Source: an uncultured Mycoplasmatota bacterium (GTDB lineage: Bacteria > Bacillota_I > Bacilli_A > RF39 > UBA660). From it: 5,262 bases of DNA. How positions within the stretch are numbered: position 1 is the stretch's first letter; every line of letters begins with the position of its first letter. The notes below the pieces were generated by a model, which had not been told where the DNA came from, did no database searches, and saw only the letters and a list, made by a program, of their open reading frames with translations. Below are positions 1-5,262 of the stretch, in pieces. Both the position numbers and the translations under genes were made by a program. The stretch is from assembly GCA_947296775.1 (NCBI GenBank), contig CAMYRF010000083.1, positions 1-5,262 on the forward strand. The letters are read 5' to 3'.

Positions 1-1053
1 TTCATATACTGAAAGAATTAAATTTACGACATTCGCAACTTCTTCTTTTATTTGATCTGGTCTTACGAAAAGGTGGGCGTCATTTTGACACATTTGTCTT
101 ACTCTTTCAAGTCCGCAAACTGCTCCACTTGCTTCATATCTAAAGTCTGGTGCCAGTTCACCTATTCTAATTGGTAAATCTCTATATGAGTGAAGACTGT
201 TTTTATATACTAACATATGGTGAGGACAATTCATTGGTCTTAAAACTAGTTCTTCGTTATCCATTTTCATTACTGGAAACATGTCATCTTTATAATGATC
301 CCAGTGTCCTGATGTTTTATATAAATCTACACTACCTAAACTTGGTGTATATACATGGTCATACCCTTCTTTTGTTTCTTTTGTTCTAATGTAATTTTCA
401 AGTTCAGTTCTCACTTTAGCTCCGTTTGGTAACCACATTTGAAGACCTGGACCTACTAGTTCATGTGATGTAAATAATTCTAATTCTTTACCTAATTTTC
501 TATGATCTCTATTTTTAGCCTCTTCTAAGGCTTCTAAATGTTTTTCTAAATCTTCTTCATTTTCAAAACAGATTCCATAAATTCTTTGAAGTACTTTATT
601 TTTTGAATCGCCTTTATAATAAGCGCCTGAAACTTTTAATAATTTAAAGTGTTTTAATTGTTTTGTTGTATTTACATGTGGCCCTCTACATAGATCAATA
701 AAGTCATCTTGCTTATAAGCTGTTATTACTTCATCTTCAGGCATATTTTCGATTAGATCAATTTTATATGGATCATCTTTGAATGTTTCTAGAGCCTGTT
801 CTTTTGTAAGTTCAATTCTTTTAATTAATTTATCTGATTTTACTATTTTTTTCATTTCTTTTGATATTTTGTTTAGATCTTCTTTGGTAATTACTTCATC
901 GCCTAAATCAATATCATAATAAAATCCTTCTTCGATTACTGGACCTACCCAAAATTTAGCGTTTGGATATAAGTGTTTTACAGCGTGGGCAAGTAAATGG
1001 GCAGCACTGTGGTTTAGTGTATTTAGTTTTTCATCTTCTTTTATATTTATCAT
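1..1053 (-). CDS. thrS: Threonine--tRNA ligase lacking the TGS domain, 3' end cut off by the window
   Basis: Class II synthetase that charges tRNA-Thr with threonine in the cytoplasm. The first 351 residues are visible. They open directly in the N2 editing domain: HSAAH (H15, H19) and CRGPH (C122, H126) are the HxxxH and CxxxH residues that deacylate Ser-tRNA-Thr. The catalytic core follows, with MNCPHH (C276, matching the zinc ligand Cys334 of the E. coli enzyme), the motif 2 region FRYEASG (R305) and NDAH (H327, a second zinc ligand). Motif 3, the third zinc ligand and the anticodon-binding domain lie beyond the window. The start is set by AAGGATGG 8 nt upstream and by an in-frame stop (complement of 1069-1071) just before it. 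The usual N-terminal TGS domain of about 60 residues is therefore absent, as also known in mycoplasmas. The gene begins 1 nt after the 157-residue ORF and shares its T-box leader. Confidence 0.96.
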   Translation of the reverse strand, partial: MINIKEDEKLNTLNHSAAHLLAHAVKHLYPNAKFWVGPVIEEGFYYDIDLGDEVITKEDLNKISKEMKKIVKSDKLIKRIELTKEQALETFKDDPYKIDLIENMPEDEVITAYKQDDFIDLCRGPHVNTTKQLKHFKLLKVSGAYYKGDSKNKVLQRIYGICFENEEDLEKHLEALEEAKNRDHRKLGKELELFTSHELVGPGLQMWLPNGAKVRTELENYIRTKETKEGYDHVYTPSLGSVDLYKTSGHWDHYKDDMFPVMKMDNEELVLRPMNCPHHMLVYKNSLHSYRDLPIRIGELAPDFRYEASGAVCGLERVRQMCQNDAHLFVRPDQIKEEVANVVNLILSVYE

Positions 1054-1054
1054 A

Positions 1055-1528
1055 TTACCATCCTTTTTTTATTAAACTTATTCCTTTGTTTGGGATATCG
1101 AATGAACCAACTGAAGAAATATCGATTGATTCGATTGTAAGGTTTTCTTCAATCATGTCTATGATATCTTCATAATATTCTACTTCATCAAGTGCATCAT
1201 GATATGAAAATTTTGGAACTGTGTAACTACTGATTTCTGTATGAATATCATTAATGTTTTTTTGGCTTGGGTTTTTATATGGTGCGACATTTCCATGTAC
1301 ATCACAAACTAATACGATGCTTCCATCATATAAATCTTCAAGTTCTACAGCATCAAAAGGAATACTTGAAACATACAAATCATATATTTCGTGACATACT
1401 GTTTTGAATTCTTTATGTGTCAGTCTTGAAAGAACGTCGATAACATATTCGTTATCAACTTTAAGGCAACTTCTTAGGAACGTTCCCATTTTAATTTTAC
1501 TTTGTTTATTTAATATTTTTTTATCCAT
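1055..1528 (-). CDS. Hypothetical acidic protein of 157 residues between the Thr T-box and thrS
   Basis: I do not recognise a family. The protein is soluble-looking, with no signal peptide or membrane segment, and is acidic (27 Asp+Glu against 16 Lys+Arg). The Asp/Glu-rich stretch at about 111-128 (DALDEVEYYE and on) is likely helical. Cys occur at 21, 45 and 75, with no CxxC pair. The ATG at 1528 is preferred because GAGGGGGG lies 6 nt upstream; a later Met at residue 14 has no comparable site. The gene is the first cistron after the T-box terminator and its stop is 1 nt from the thrS ATG, so it should be induced with thrS when tRNA-Thr is uncharged. In B. subtilis ytxB and ytxC lie near this position, but this protein is shorter than YtxC and I see no similarity. 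A role linked to ThrS or threonine stress is inference from position only. Confidence 0.85.
   Translation of the reverse strand: MDKKILNKQSKIKMGTFLRSCLKVDNEYVIDVLSRLTHKEFKTVCHEIYDLYVSSIPFDAVELEDLYDGSIVLVCDVHGNVAPYKNPSQKNINDIHTEISSYTVPKFSYHDALDEVEYYEDIIDMIEENLTIESIDISSVGSFDIPNKGISLIKKGW
1058..1065 (-). promoter_or_regulatory. thrS ribosome binding site inside the end of the upstream ORF
   Basis: The minus strand reads AAGGATGG, then TAA, T and the thrS ATG. The Shine-Dalgarno sequence is made of the last codons (Lys-Gly-Trp) of the 157-residue ORF. Ribosomes terminating on the upstream gene would sit on the thrS start site, which predicts translational coupling. This site also fixes the thrS start and shows that no longer in-frame N-terminus exists. 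Confidence 0.8.
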
Positions 1529-1534
1529 GATATA

Positions 1535-1542
1535 CCCCCCTC
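1535..1542 (-). promoter_or_regulatory. Ribosome binding site of the 157-residue ORF
   Basis: GAGGGGGG on the minus strand lies 6 nt before the ATG at 1528 and downstream of the T-box terminator. It stays available only on transcripts that escape attenuation. It decides between this start and the internal Met at residue 14. Confidence 0.75.
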
Positions 1543-1555
1543 ATAATAAACAATA

Positions 1556-1582
1556 TAAAAACTCCCCACTAATGTGAGGAGT
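1556..1582 (-). terminator. T-box intrinsic terminator
   Basis: The minus strand forms a nine-pair stem, ACUCCUCAC (1574-1582) with GUGGGGAGU (1561-1569), containing one G-U pair. The loop is AUUA, and a short U run (1557-1561) follows. This is the default OFF structure of the T-box leader and lies 28 nt before the start codon of the 157-residue ORF. Confidence 0.92.
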
Positions 1583-1604
1583 GCATTGTGCACGGTACCA
1601 TCCT
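1577..1604 (-). promoter_or_regulatory. T-box sequence and antiterminator hairpin
   Basis: AGGA (1601-1604) pairs with UCCU (1577-1580), and GUGCA (1589-1593) pairs with UGCAC (1581-1585) around the loop CAA. This leaves the canonical seven-base bulge UGGUACC (1594-1600). UGGU would pair with the ACCA end of an uncharged tRNA; its last U implies an A discriminator base. The 3' half of this hairpin overlaps the 5' arm of the terminator at 1577-1582, so the two structures exclude each other. Confidence 0.93.
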
Positions 1605-1768
1605 ACCTTTTACTTAATTTTAGATAACGGTTTATACCGGAGCACTTTTCAGTGTCAGCTCTAAGGTAGTAGTTATTAAAGTTATTTATTTGGCTTACAC
1701 CGTCCCAAACTCGCTTGAAAACACTTTTTAATAACTGTGTCCTTTTCTTTGCTTTTAATTACATTTTT

Positions 1769-1796
1769 ATTTTATCATGTTTTTCTGTTTTGTCAA
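1769..1796 (-). promoter_or_regulatory. Sigma-A-type promoter of the T-box/thrS operon
   Basis: A perfect -35 TTGACA (1791-1796) and a -10 TAAAAT (1769-1774) are separated by 16 nt. TGA just before the -10 gives an extended -10, TGATAAAAT. Transcription should start near 1757-1762, at the 5' edge of the T-box leader. The -35 box begins on the base directly after the dnaI stop codon (1797-1799). Confidence 0.85.
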
Positions 1797-2720
1797 TTAT
1801 TTTCTTAAGTTTTTACTAATTAATTCTTGATACTGCGTTAATTGCTTTATTCTTGAAATTATTCTTCCTGCTTTTACGACTTCATCACCTTTACTTGTTA
1901 TGGCCAAATGCGTTTCTAAGGCTTCTAAATTTAAATTTGAAGTGAAGAATGTTGGCAGTTTTTCATCCATTCTATATTGTAAGATCGGGCATAAAATTTC
2001 ATCTCTATTCCATGATGATGTTGTTTCGGCACCTATATCGTCTATTAGTAATAGTGGTGCTTTTTTTATTTTATTATATTTTTGGTTAAATTCATTTTTG
2101 TATTCTGAATTAAATGATGATTTTAATTCTCTTAAGAATTCTGGCCAAAATACAATTGCGCTTTGAATACCTTCTTTAGCTAATTCATTAAACATTGCGG
2201 AAATTAAATATGTTTTTCCGCAGCCGAAGTTACCACATAGATATAAGCCTTTTTGGGTTTTATTTTCTTTATATTTTTCGATGAATTCTGTTAGCCAAAT
2301 AATGGTGTCAAATCTTTTTTTATCGGTTTTATATATTTTTGTAAATGATGCTTCTTTTATTTCTTTTGGTACATTATATGCGTATATGTTATTTTGGTAC
2401 TTATTTTTTTTATCTTCTTTTATTTTATATTTACAAGGTCTATAAGTGAATTCTAAATTACCTTCGGCTATACGTGGTAAGTAGGCATAACCATCTATTT
2501 TATTTTTACAGGCTGGAAGTCCTTTGCAATTTTTACAATTACTATATTCTTCGGCTGCTTCTTCTAAGGTAGATGTATAATTGATTAGATCTTCTCTTTT
2601 CATTTTTAGTTTGCAAACAATTTCTTTAAAGCTTTCGTTTTTTAGAGCTTCGTCATAAGTTTCTTCTAATTGTAATTTTAAATTTCTTTTTGGTTTTGTA
2701 AGGTCTGTTACTTTTTGCAT
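1797..2720 (-). CDS. dnaI: Primosomal protein DnaI, helicase-loader ATPase
   Basis: AAA+ ATPase of 307 residues, close to the roughly 311 of B. subtilis DnaI. It loads the replicative helicase onto DNA during initiation and restart, with DnaB and DnaD. The N-terminal domain carries a Cys cluster, C62, C65, C71 and C96, that should bind zinc. The C-terminal AAA+ domain has Walker A GNFGCGKT (163-170), Walker B LLLIDDIG (223-230), sensor 1 TFFTSN (257-262) and an AGRIISRI segment (284-291) whose Arg residues are candidates for the arginine finger. The ATG lies 8 nt after dnaB, and its AGGTG ribosome site overlaps the dnaB stop codon, so the two are probably co-translated. A paralogous DnaC/IstB-type loader is the alternative, but the adjacent dnaB makes DnaI the clear choice. 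One usual zinc-ligand position appears to be Ala79. Confidence 0.95.
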   Translation of the reverse strand: MQKVTDLTKPKRNLKLQLEETYDEALKNESFKEIVCKLKMKREDLINYTSTLEEAAEEYSNCKNCKGLPACKNKIDGYAYLPRIAEGNLEFTYRPCKYKIKEDKKNKYQNNIYAYNVPKEIKEASFTKIYKTDKKRFDTIIWLTEFIEKYKENKTQKGLYLCGNFGCGKTYLISAMFNELAKEGIQSAIVFWPEFLRELKSSFNSEYKNEFNQKYNKIKKAPLLLIDDIGAETTSSWNRDEILCPILQYRMDEKLPTFFTSNLNLEALETHLAITSKGDEVVKAGRIISRIKQLTQYQELISKNLRK

Positions 2721-2725
2721 ATTTA

Positions 2726-2731
2726 CACCTA
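2726..2731 (-). promoter_or_regulatory. dnaI ribosome binding site overlapping the dnaB stop codon
   Basis: TAGGTG on the minus strand contains the dnaB stop TAG and an AGGTG Shine-Dalgarno sequence, 5 nt before the dnaI ATG. The overlap supports coupled translation of the helicase-loading pair. Confidence 0.65.
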
Positions 2732-4012
2732 CTTTCTAAGCATCGCTTCTAATTTGGCGATTTCTTCTTCACTGGCGGTATCTTCTTCTAGGTCTTTGCC
2801 GTACCAATGTGGTTTTTCTTCTTTTTTAATGGTTTTTGTATTTGATTTTATTTCTTTTTTGTTTTTATTTTCTTTTTTGCATATTTCCATAGCGTCAACA
2901 ACTGTTTTGATATTACTACGTTTCCACTGTGAGGCAATGGTTAATATAAAGTTTTTTGTAAGTTTATTATTATTTATTTTTAAAACGTAATCGATTAATA
3001 CGTTTACTACTCCTGGGGTAAGGTCATAATCTATAAGTAATGTTTCTAAAAGGCTTAAATCGTTTTTACTTGGTTTTACGCCTTTGTTTCTTCCGGATAG
3101 GAAATCATATGGTGATATTGTTTCATAAGTATAAATCATTTTTGAACGTTTTGTATTATCGCTTACATTCATTCTTAGATATTCTGGTTGATTTTTATAT
3201 ATTAGTGATGGTGTTTTTCCTTTGTGTTCAAAAGTGTAGTAATTACTGCAATTTTTTCTTAAAGTGTTTTTATCAATTACATGCTTTTCGTTAATAGAAT
3301 TTCTAATTAATTCGGTTAATTCTTCCTCGCTTAGATTATAAATAAAAGCTAGTTTATGGATTAATGATTTTATTTCTTTGGTAACTGTCCTTTTGTTTAA
3401 AAATTCGTTTGGAATATTTTCCATAATGCTATTTAGATCTACTTTTTCATTTACGATTATATCTACTTGATTTACTTTTCTAATTCCACTTATGTTGTCG
3501 CTTATAAAAAGATCAGTAGCTACGTCAAATGTTTCACTGAAAGTTGCACTTATATTTTCATAGCCTTCGATGTTTATTTTGGGGATTGTAAAGAATTTGA
3601 TTACTTTATTATATTCTTTTTTTCCAATATTGTTTTGAAGTGCAGTTGCGAGTATTGGGTTTTCTAAAAACTCTTTTGGTTCAAGGGGTGAATATAATTC
3701 GTATATATAGTTATTTATATTTCCTTTTTTGATGTATGTTTTTAATAAACCGATAGCTTCTAATTTTTCTCTTGCTTCTAGTATATCTGTTAATTTTAAT
3801 CTTGTGTTAGTCATTAGACTATGATGAGTATATTCTGTTGACATTATTTGCGAGGTATCTAAATCACTCCATAGTGTTAAGTATAAGGTTATAGAGATGC
3901 TGCCTATTATGGGTTGATATAGCTTAAATAATATGTTTCTATTTTCGTTATCTAATACAGTACAATTTTTTACTATGTATGTATCTGCTGGTAGTAAACT
4001 TATTTTTTCCAT
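2729..4012 (-). CDS. dnaB: Replication initiation and membrane attachment protein DnaB (DnaD/DnaB family)
   Basis: Primosome protein of 427 residues, slightly shorter than the roughly 470 of B. subtilis DnaB. It is the Bacillota primosomal factor, not the helicase of the same name in E. coli. It acts with DnaD and DnaI to place the replicative helicase at oriC and at restart sites. The opening MEKISLLPADTYIV and LYQPIIGSISITLY segments, within residues 1-110, fit the N-terminal winged-helix domain. A DnaD-like helical stretch lies at about 210-245. The C-terminal DDBH2 region at about 300-380 carries FILTIASQW (F355, I359, W363), matching the family YxxxIxxxW motif with Phe for Tyr. A charged Lys/Glu linker and a PHWYG segment (401-405) follow. 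The ATG has a GGGGG site a few bases upstream. It is the first gene of an operon with dnaI. Confidence 0.93.
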   Translation of the reverse strand: MEKISLLPADTYIVKNCTVLDNENRNILFKLYQPIIGSISITLYLTLWSDLDTSQIMSTEYTHHSLMTNTRLKLTDILEAREKLEAIGLLKTYIKKGNINNYIYELYSPLEPKEFLENPILATALQNNIGKKEYNKVIKFFTIPKINIEGYENISATFSETFDVATDLFISDNISGIRKVNQVDIIVNEKVDLNSIMENIPNEFLNKRTVTKEIKSLIHKLAFIYNLSEEELTELIRNSINEKHVIDKNTLRKNCSNYYTFEHKGKTPSLIYKNQPEYLRMNVSDNTKRSKMIYTYETISPYDFLSGRNKGVKPSKNDLSLLETLLIDYDLTPGVVNVLIDYVLKINNNKLTKNFILTIASQWKRSNIKTVVDAMEICKKENKNKKEIKSNTKTIKKEEKPHWYGKDLEEDTASEEEIAKLEAMLRK

Positions 4013-4032
4013 ATTATCCCCCTATCTAAGTG

Positions 4033-4055
4033 TGTATAACATATTCATTTTATCA
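4033..4055 (-). promoter_or_regulatory. Candidate dnaB-dnaI promoter (extended -10)
   Basis: TGATAAAAT at 4047-4055 on the minus strand is identical to the extended -10 of the thrS promoter. An overlapping choice, TGTTATACA ending at 4033, is also possible. Neither has a convincing -35, since the upstream region is the T tract of the preceding terminator. The predicted leader is short, about 20-30 nt. The need for a promoter follows from the strong terminator just upstream; the exact choice is uncertain. Confidence 0.4.
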
Positions 4056-4066
4056 CAGTTTTTATT

Positions 4067-4092
4067 AAAAAAAAAGAACTAATTAAAGTTCT
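4067..4092 (-). terminator. Intrinsic terminator of the beta-helix gene
   Basis: AGAACT (4087-4092) pairs perfectly with AGTTCT (4075-4080) around TTAATT. A run of nine T follows on the minus strand (4067-4075). It begins 5 nt after the stop codon of the beta-helix gene and separates it from dnaB. The stem is short and AT-rich, but the T tract is strong. Confidence 0.8.
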
Positions 4093-4096
4093 GTAT

Positions 4097-5262
4097 TTAA
4101 CAGGTTGATGATGTTTCATATGAGTTTGTTGGTTTGTTTCCACATATTGTTCCTTTTTGGAAGAGATATTTGCTAGCATCTTCTGTTAAAATACCTCCGT
4201 TTGAAGAAGTTCCTGTATTGTTTTTTATTGTTCCACCATTGATTGTAGCTGAGTTTGCGGTGCTTTGGATGTATATTCCACCTCCTGTTAATGCGGTATT
4301 GTTGTTTATTATTCCGCCCATCATTATTAAGGTTCCTGAAGTTCCAATTTGTATTCCACCTCCACCTTTGGTAGCTGTATTATTAGAAATTGTTCCTCCT
4401 GTAATTTCTAAATCTCTACTAACAAGTGTGATTCCAGCTCCTGTTTGAGAAGTATTATAGGAAATTGTTCCGCCTTTTATTTTTCCGGTTATAACTCCTC
4501 CGCCACCGTTTCCAGTGGTTTTATTATAGGATATTTCGCCGCCGTTCATTTCAATACGTCCATTATATCCGCCGCCAAATGTTCCTTCGTTATTGGAAAT
4601 TTTTCCGCTATTAAATATGAGCGTGTTGGTTACTGATGATACATTAGACAAAATTCCAGCTCCCCATTTAGCTTTATTGTTTATAATATTTCCGCCATCA
4701 ATGATGATAGTACCTTTTGCGAACCTAAGTCCACCGCCACTATTTACTGAGTCTTCTTGTTCTATATTATTTCCGTTTTTAATGGTGGCATTTTCATTTA
4801 GGTTAAAATTAGCATTTTCTCCGTTAACTATTACTAATGCACCTATTGCTTCTACATTATTTCCATCGATATCTATATTAGTAAGGTTTAGAGTTCCATC
4901 ACTAAGGTTTATGACGTATGTTGTTAAAGCATTATCTCTTATTATACTATTAGTAGTTTCGTCACTAGTTAAAGTTATTTTTTTATTTTGATTTAGTTCA
5001 AGTGTTTCTGTTTGGGTGATGTCACTCATAATATGTATATTGGCTTCGGTTTTGACCATATCATATGCTTTTTTGATGGTTTTATATGGCTTGTTTTTGC
5101 TTCCACATCCGCTTTCGTCACTACCTGTTTTTGAAACATAAAAATCGGTTCTATATTTAATATTTCCTTTAGCGCTTATATTTAAATTTGTTTGAAATGC
5201 CGCATACCCTACTGTTAATATAAATAATAAACTTATACTTGTTATCATTATAAATTTTATTT
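4097..5262 (-). CDS. Exported right-handed beta-helix repeat protein, 5' end probably outside the window
   Basis: Numbering is from the ATG at 5248. A hydrophobic segment (about 4-17, ISLLFILTVGYAAF) forms a signal peptide or N-terminal anchor. Next, FYVSKTGSDESGCGS..PYKTIKKAYDMV (36-65) matches the usual opening of pectate-lyase-like beta-helix proteins. From about 150 come Gly/Asn-rich turns of the type GGTISNNTATKGGGGI, starting near 185, 214, 236, 259, 284, 311, 338 and 365. This is one coil per 22-29 residues, as in polymorphic-outer-membrane-like repeats. No LPXTG or other C-terminal anchor is visible, and the protein ends in SSTC. Carbohydrate lyase, adhesin or surface-structure roles are possible, but I see no catalytic set that decides. 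The ATG at 5248 has no Shine-Dalgarno, and the frame stays open upstream (Ile-Lys-Phe-Ile) to the window edge, so the true start is probably outside. Confidence 0.85.
   Translation of the reverse strand, partial: IKFIMITSISLLFILTVGYAAFQTNLNISAKGNIKYRTDFYVSKTGSDESGCGSKNKPYKTIKKAYDMVKTEANIHIMSDITQTETLELNQNKKITLTSDETTNSIIRDNALTTYVINLSDGTLNLTNIDIDGNNVEAIGALVIVNGENANFNLNENATIKNGNNIEQEDSVNSGGGLRFAKGTIIIDGGNIINNKAKWGAGILSNVSSVTNTLIFNSGKISNNEGTFGGGYNGRIEMNGGEISYNKTTGNGGGGVITGKIKGGTISYNTSQTGAGITLVSRDLEITGGTISNNTATKGGGGIQIGTSGTLIMMGGIINNNTALTGGGIYIQSTANSATINGGTIKNNTGTSSNGGILTEDASKYLFQKGTICGNKPTNSYETSSTC
4136..4696 (-). repeat. Tandem coding repeats for beta-helix coils
   Basis: About eight degenerate units of 66-87 nt encode GG-x-I-x-N-N followed by a GGG-I/V turn (residues 185-371 of the beta-helix protein). 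Four of the spacings between units, at residues 284 to 365, are nearly regular at 25-27 residues. The plus strand shows the matching CCACC/CCGCC clusters. Copies differ in codon use and length, so this looks like old protein-level repetition rather than a recent DNA expansion. Confidence 0.8.

Larger units (their letters stand above)
1552..1762 (-). promoter_or_regulatory. Threonine T-box riboswitch (tRNA-Thr-sensing leader)
   Basis: The leader RNA binds uncharged tRNA-Thr and then favours an antiterminator over a terminator. Stem I is traceable. AAGG (1741-1744) pairs with CCUU (1663-1666). Ten A/U-rich pairs join 1727-1736 to 1671-1680. The distal part shows AAGCGAG (1710-1716), a five-pair stem UUUGG/CCAAA (1705-1709 with 1689-1693) and loop GACGGUGUAAG, carrying the conserved GNUG as GGUG. 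The specifier side reads ACU-ACU-ACC (1673-1665), all Thr codons. The middle ACU sits in an internal loop and is followed by A, so I favour it. Downstream are a bulged hairpin (1640-1661), a CGGU/ACCG hairpin (1628-1639), then the T-box AGGAUGGUACCGUG and the terminator. The leader serves the 157-residue ORF and thrS. Confidence 0.95.

Noticed and set aside
963..1175. Plus-strand ORF of 70 codons across the thrS start
   Set aside because: It overlaps two well-supported minus-strand genes and has no ribosome site or recognisable sequence.
1280..1310. CDVHGN in the 157-residue protein as a calcineurin-like phosphatase GDxHG motif
   Set aside because: The flanking metal-binding motifs of that superfamily are missing, the order of residues does not fit, and the protein is too short. 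Treated as chance similarity.
1055..1528. The 157-residue ORF as a frameshifted TGS domain split from ThrS
   Set aside because: Its sequence does not resemble TGS, it is more than twice the length, and it has its own strong ribosome site and intact frame.
1561..1762. The structured intergenic region as a CRISPR repeat or tRNA gene
   Set aside because: There are no repeated spacers and no cloverleaf. The T-box bulge, antiterminator, terminator and Stem I pairings explain it fully.
2715..2990. Plus-strand ORF of 91 codons resembling a membrane protein (Ser/Phe/Leu-rich)
   Set aside because: It is the reverse of the Lys/Glu-rich C-terminus of DnaB. Lys and Glu codons on the minus strand read as Phe, Leu and Ser on the plus strand.
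4134..4448. Plus-strand ORF of 104 codons rich in proline and hydrophobic residues
   Set aside because: It is the complement of the Gly-rich beta-helix repeats: GGN glycine codons read as CC-containing proline codons. It has no ribosome site, and the minus-strand gene explains the region.
4593..4991. Plus-strand ORF of 132 codons
   Set aside because: Antisense to the beta-helix gene, with no ribosome site and low-complexity hydrophobic content produced by the opposite strand.

Overview
The window is strongly AT-rich and all of its genes lie on the minus strand. The DnaB/DnaI pair of primosome proteins is characteristic of Bacilli and their relatives. Together with the low GC, a threonine T-box leader and a ThrS with no TGS domain, it suggests a low-GC Bacillota, probably an uncultured Bacilli lineage close to Mollicutes, RF39 or Erysipelotrichia; that finer placement is inference. 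Trp codons are TGG, the observed stops are TAA and TAG, and no in-frame TGA was seen, so the standard code fits.

Layout in the direction of transcription (high to low coordinates). (1) At 5262-4097 lies a secreted or membrane-tethered right-handed beta-helix protein with about eight Gly/Asn-rich repeats. Its 5' end probably lies outside the window, and it ends at a hairpin-plus-T9 terminator (4067-4092). (2) At 4012-1797 lie dnaB and dnaI, 8 nt apart, encoding the helicase-loading machinery for replication initiation and restart. (3) At 1796-1552 a sigmaA-type promoter abuts the dnaI stop codon and drives a T-box leader. Its Thr specifier triplets, UGGUACC bulge, antiterminator and competing terminator can all be traced base by base. 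(4) At 1528-1055 lies an unrecognised acidic 157-residue protein. (5) From 1053 to the window edge lies thrS, translationally coupled to it and cut off at the 3' end.

dnaB-dnaI-(ytxBC)-thrS is the known B. subtilis order, so the locus is a reduced version of a conserved neighbourhood. Threonine starvation should raise expression of both the 157-residue protein and ThrS. There is no terminator between dnaI and the leader, so readthrough from dnaB-dnaI would also pass through the T-box switch.

Most of the window is housekeeping. The best candidate for something undescribed is the 157-residue protein, which sits under T-box control and is coupled to a TGS-less ThrS. I found no CRISPR array, insertion sequence, tRNA or rRNA.
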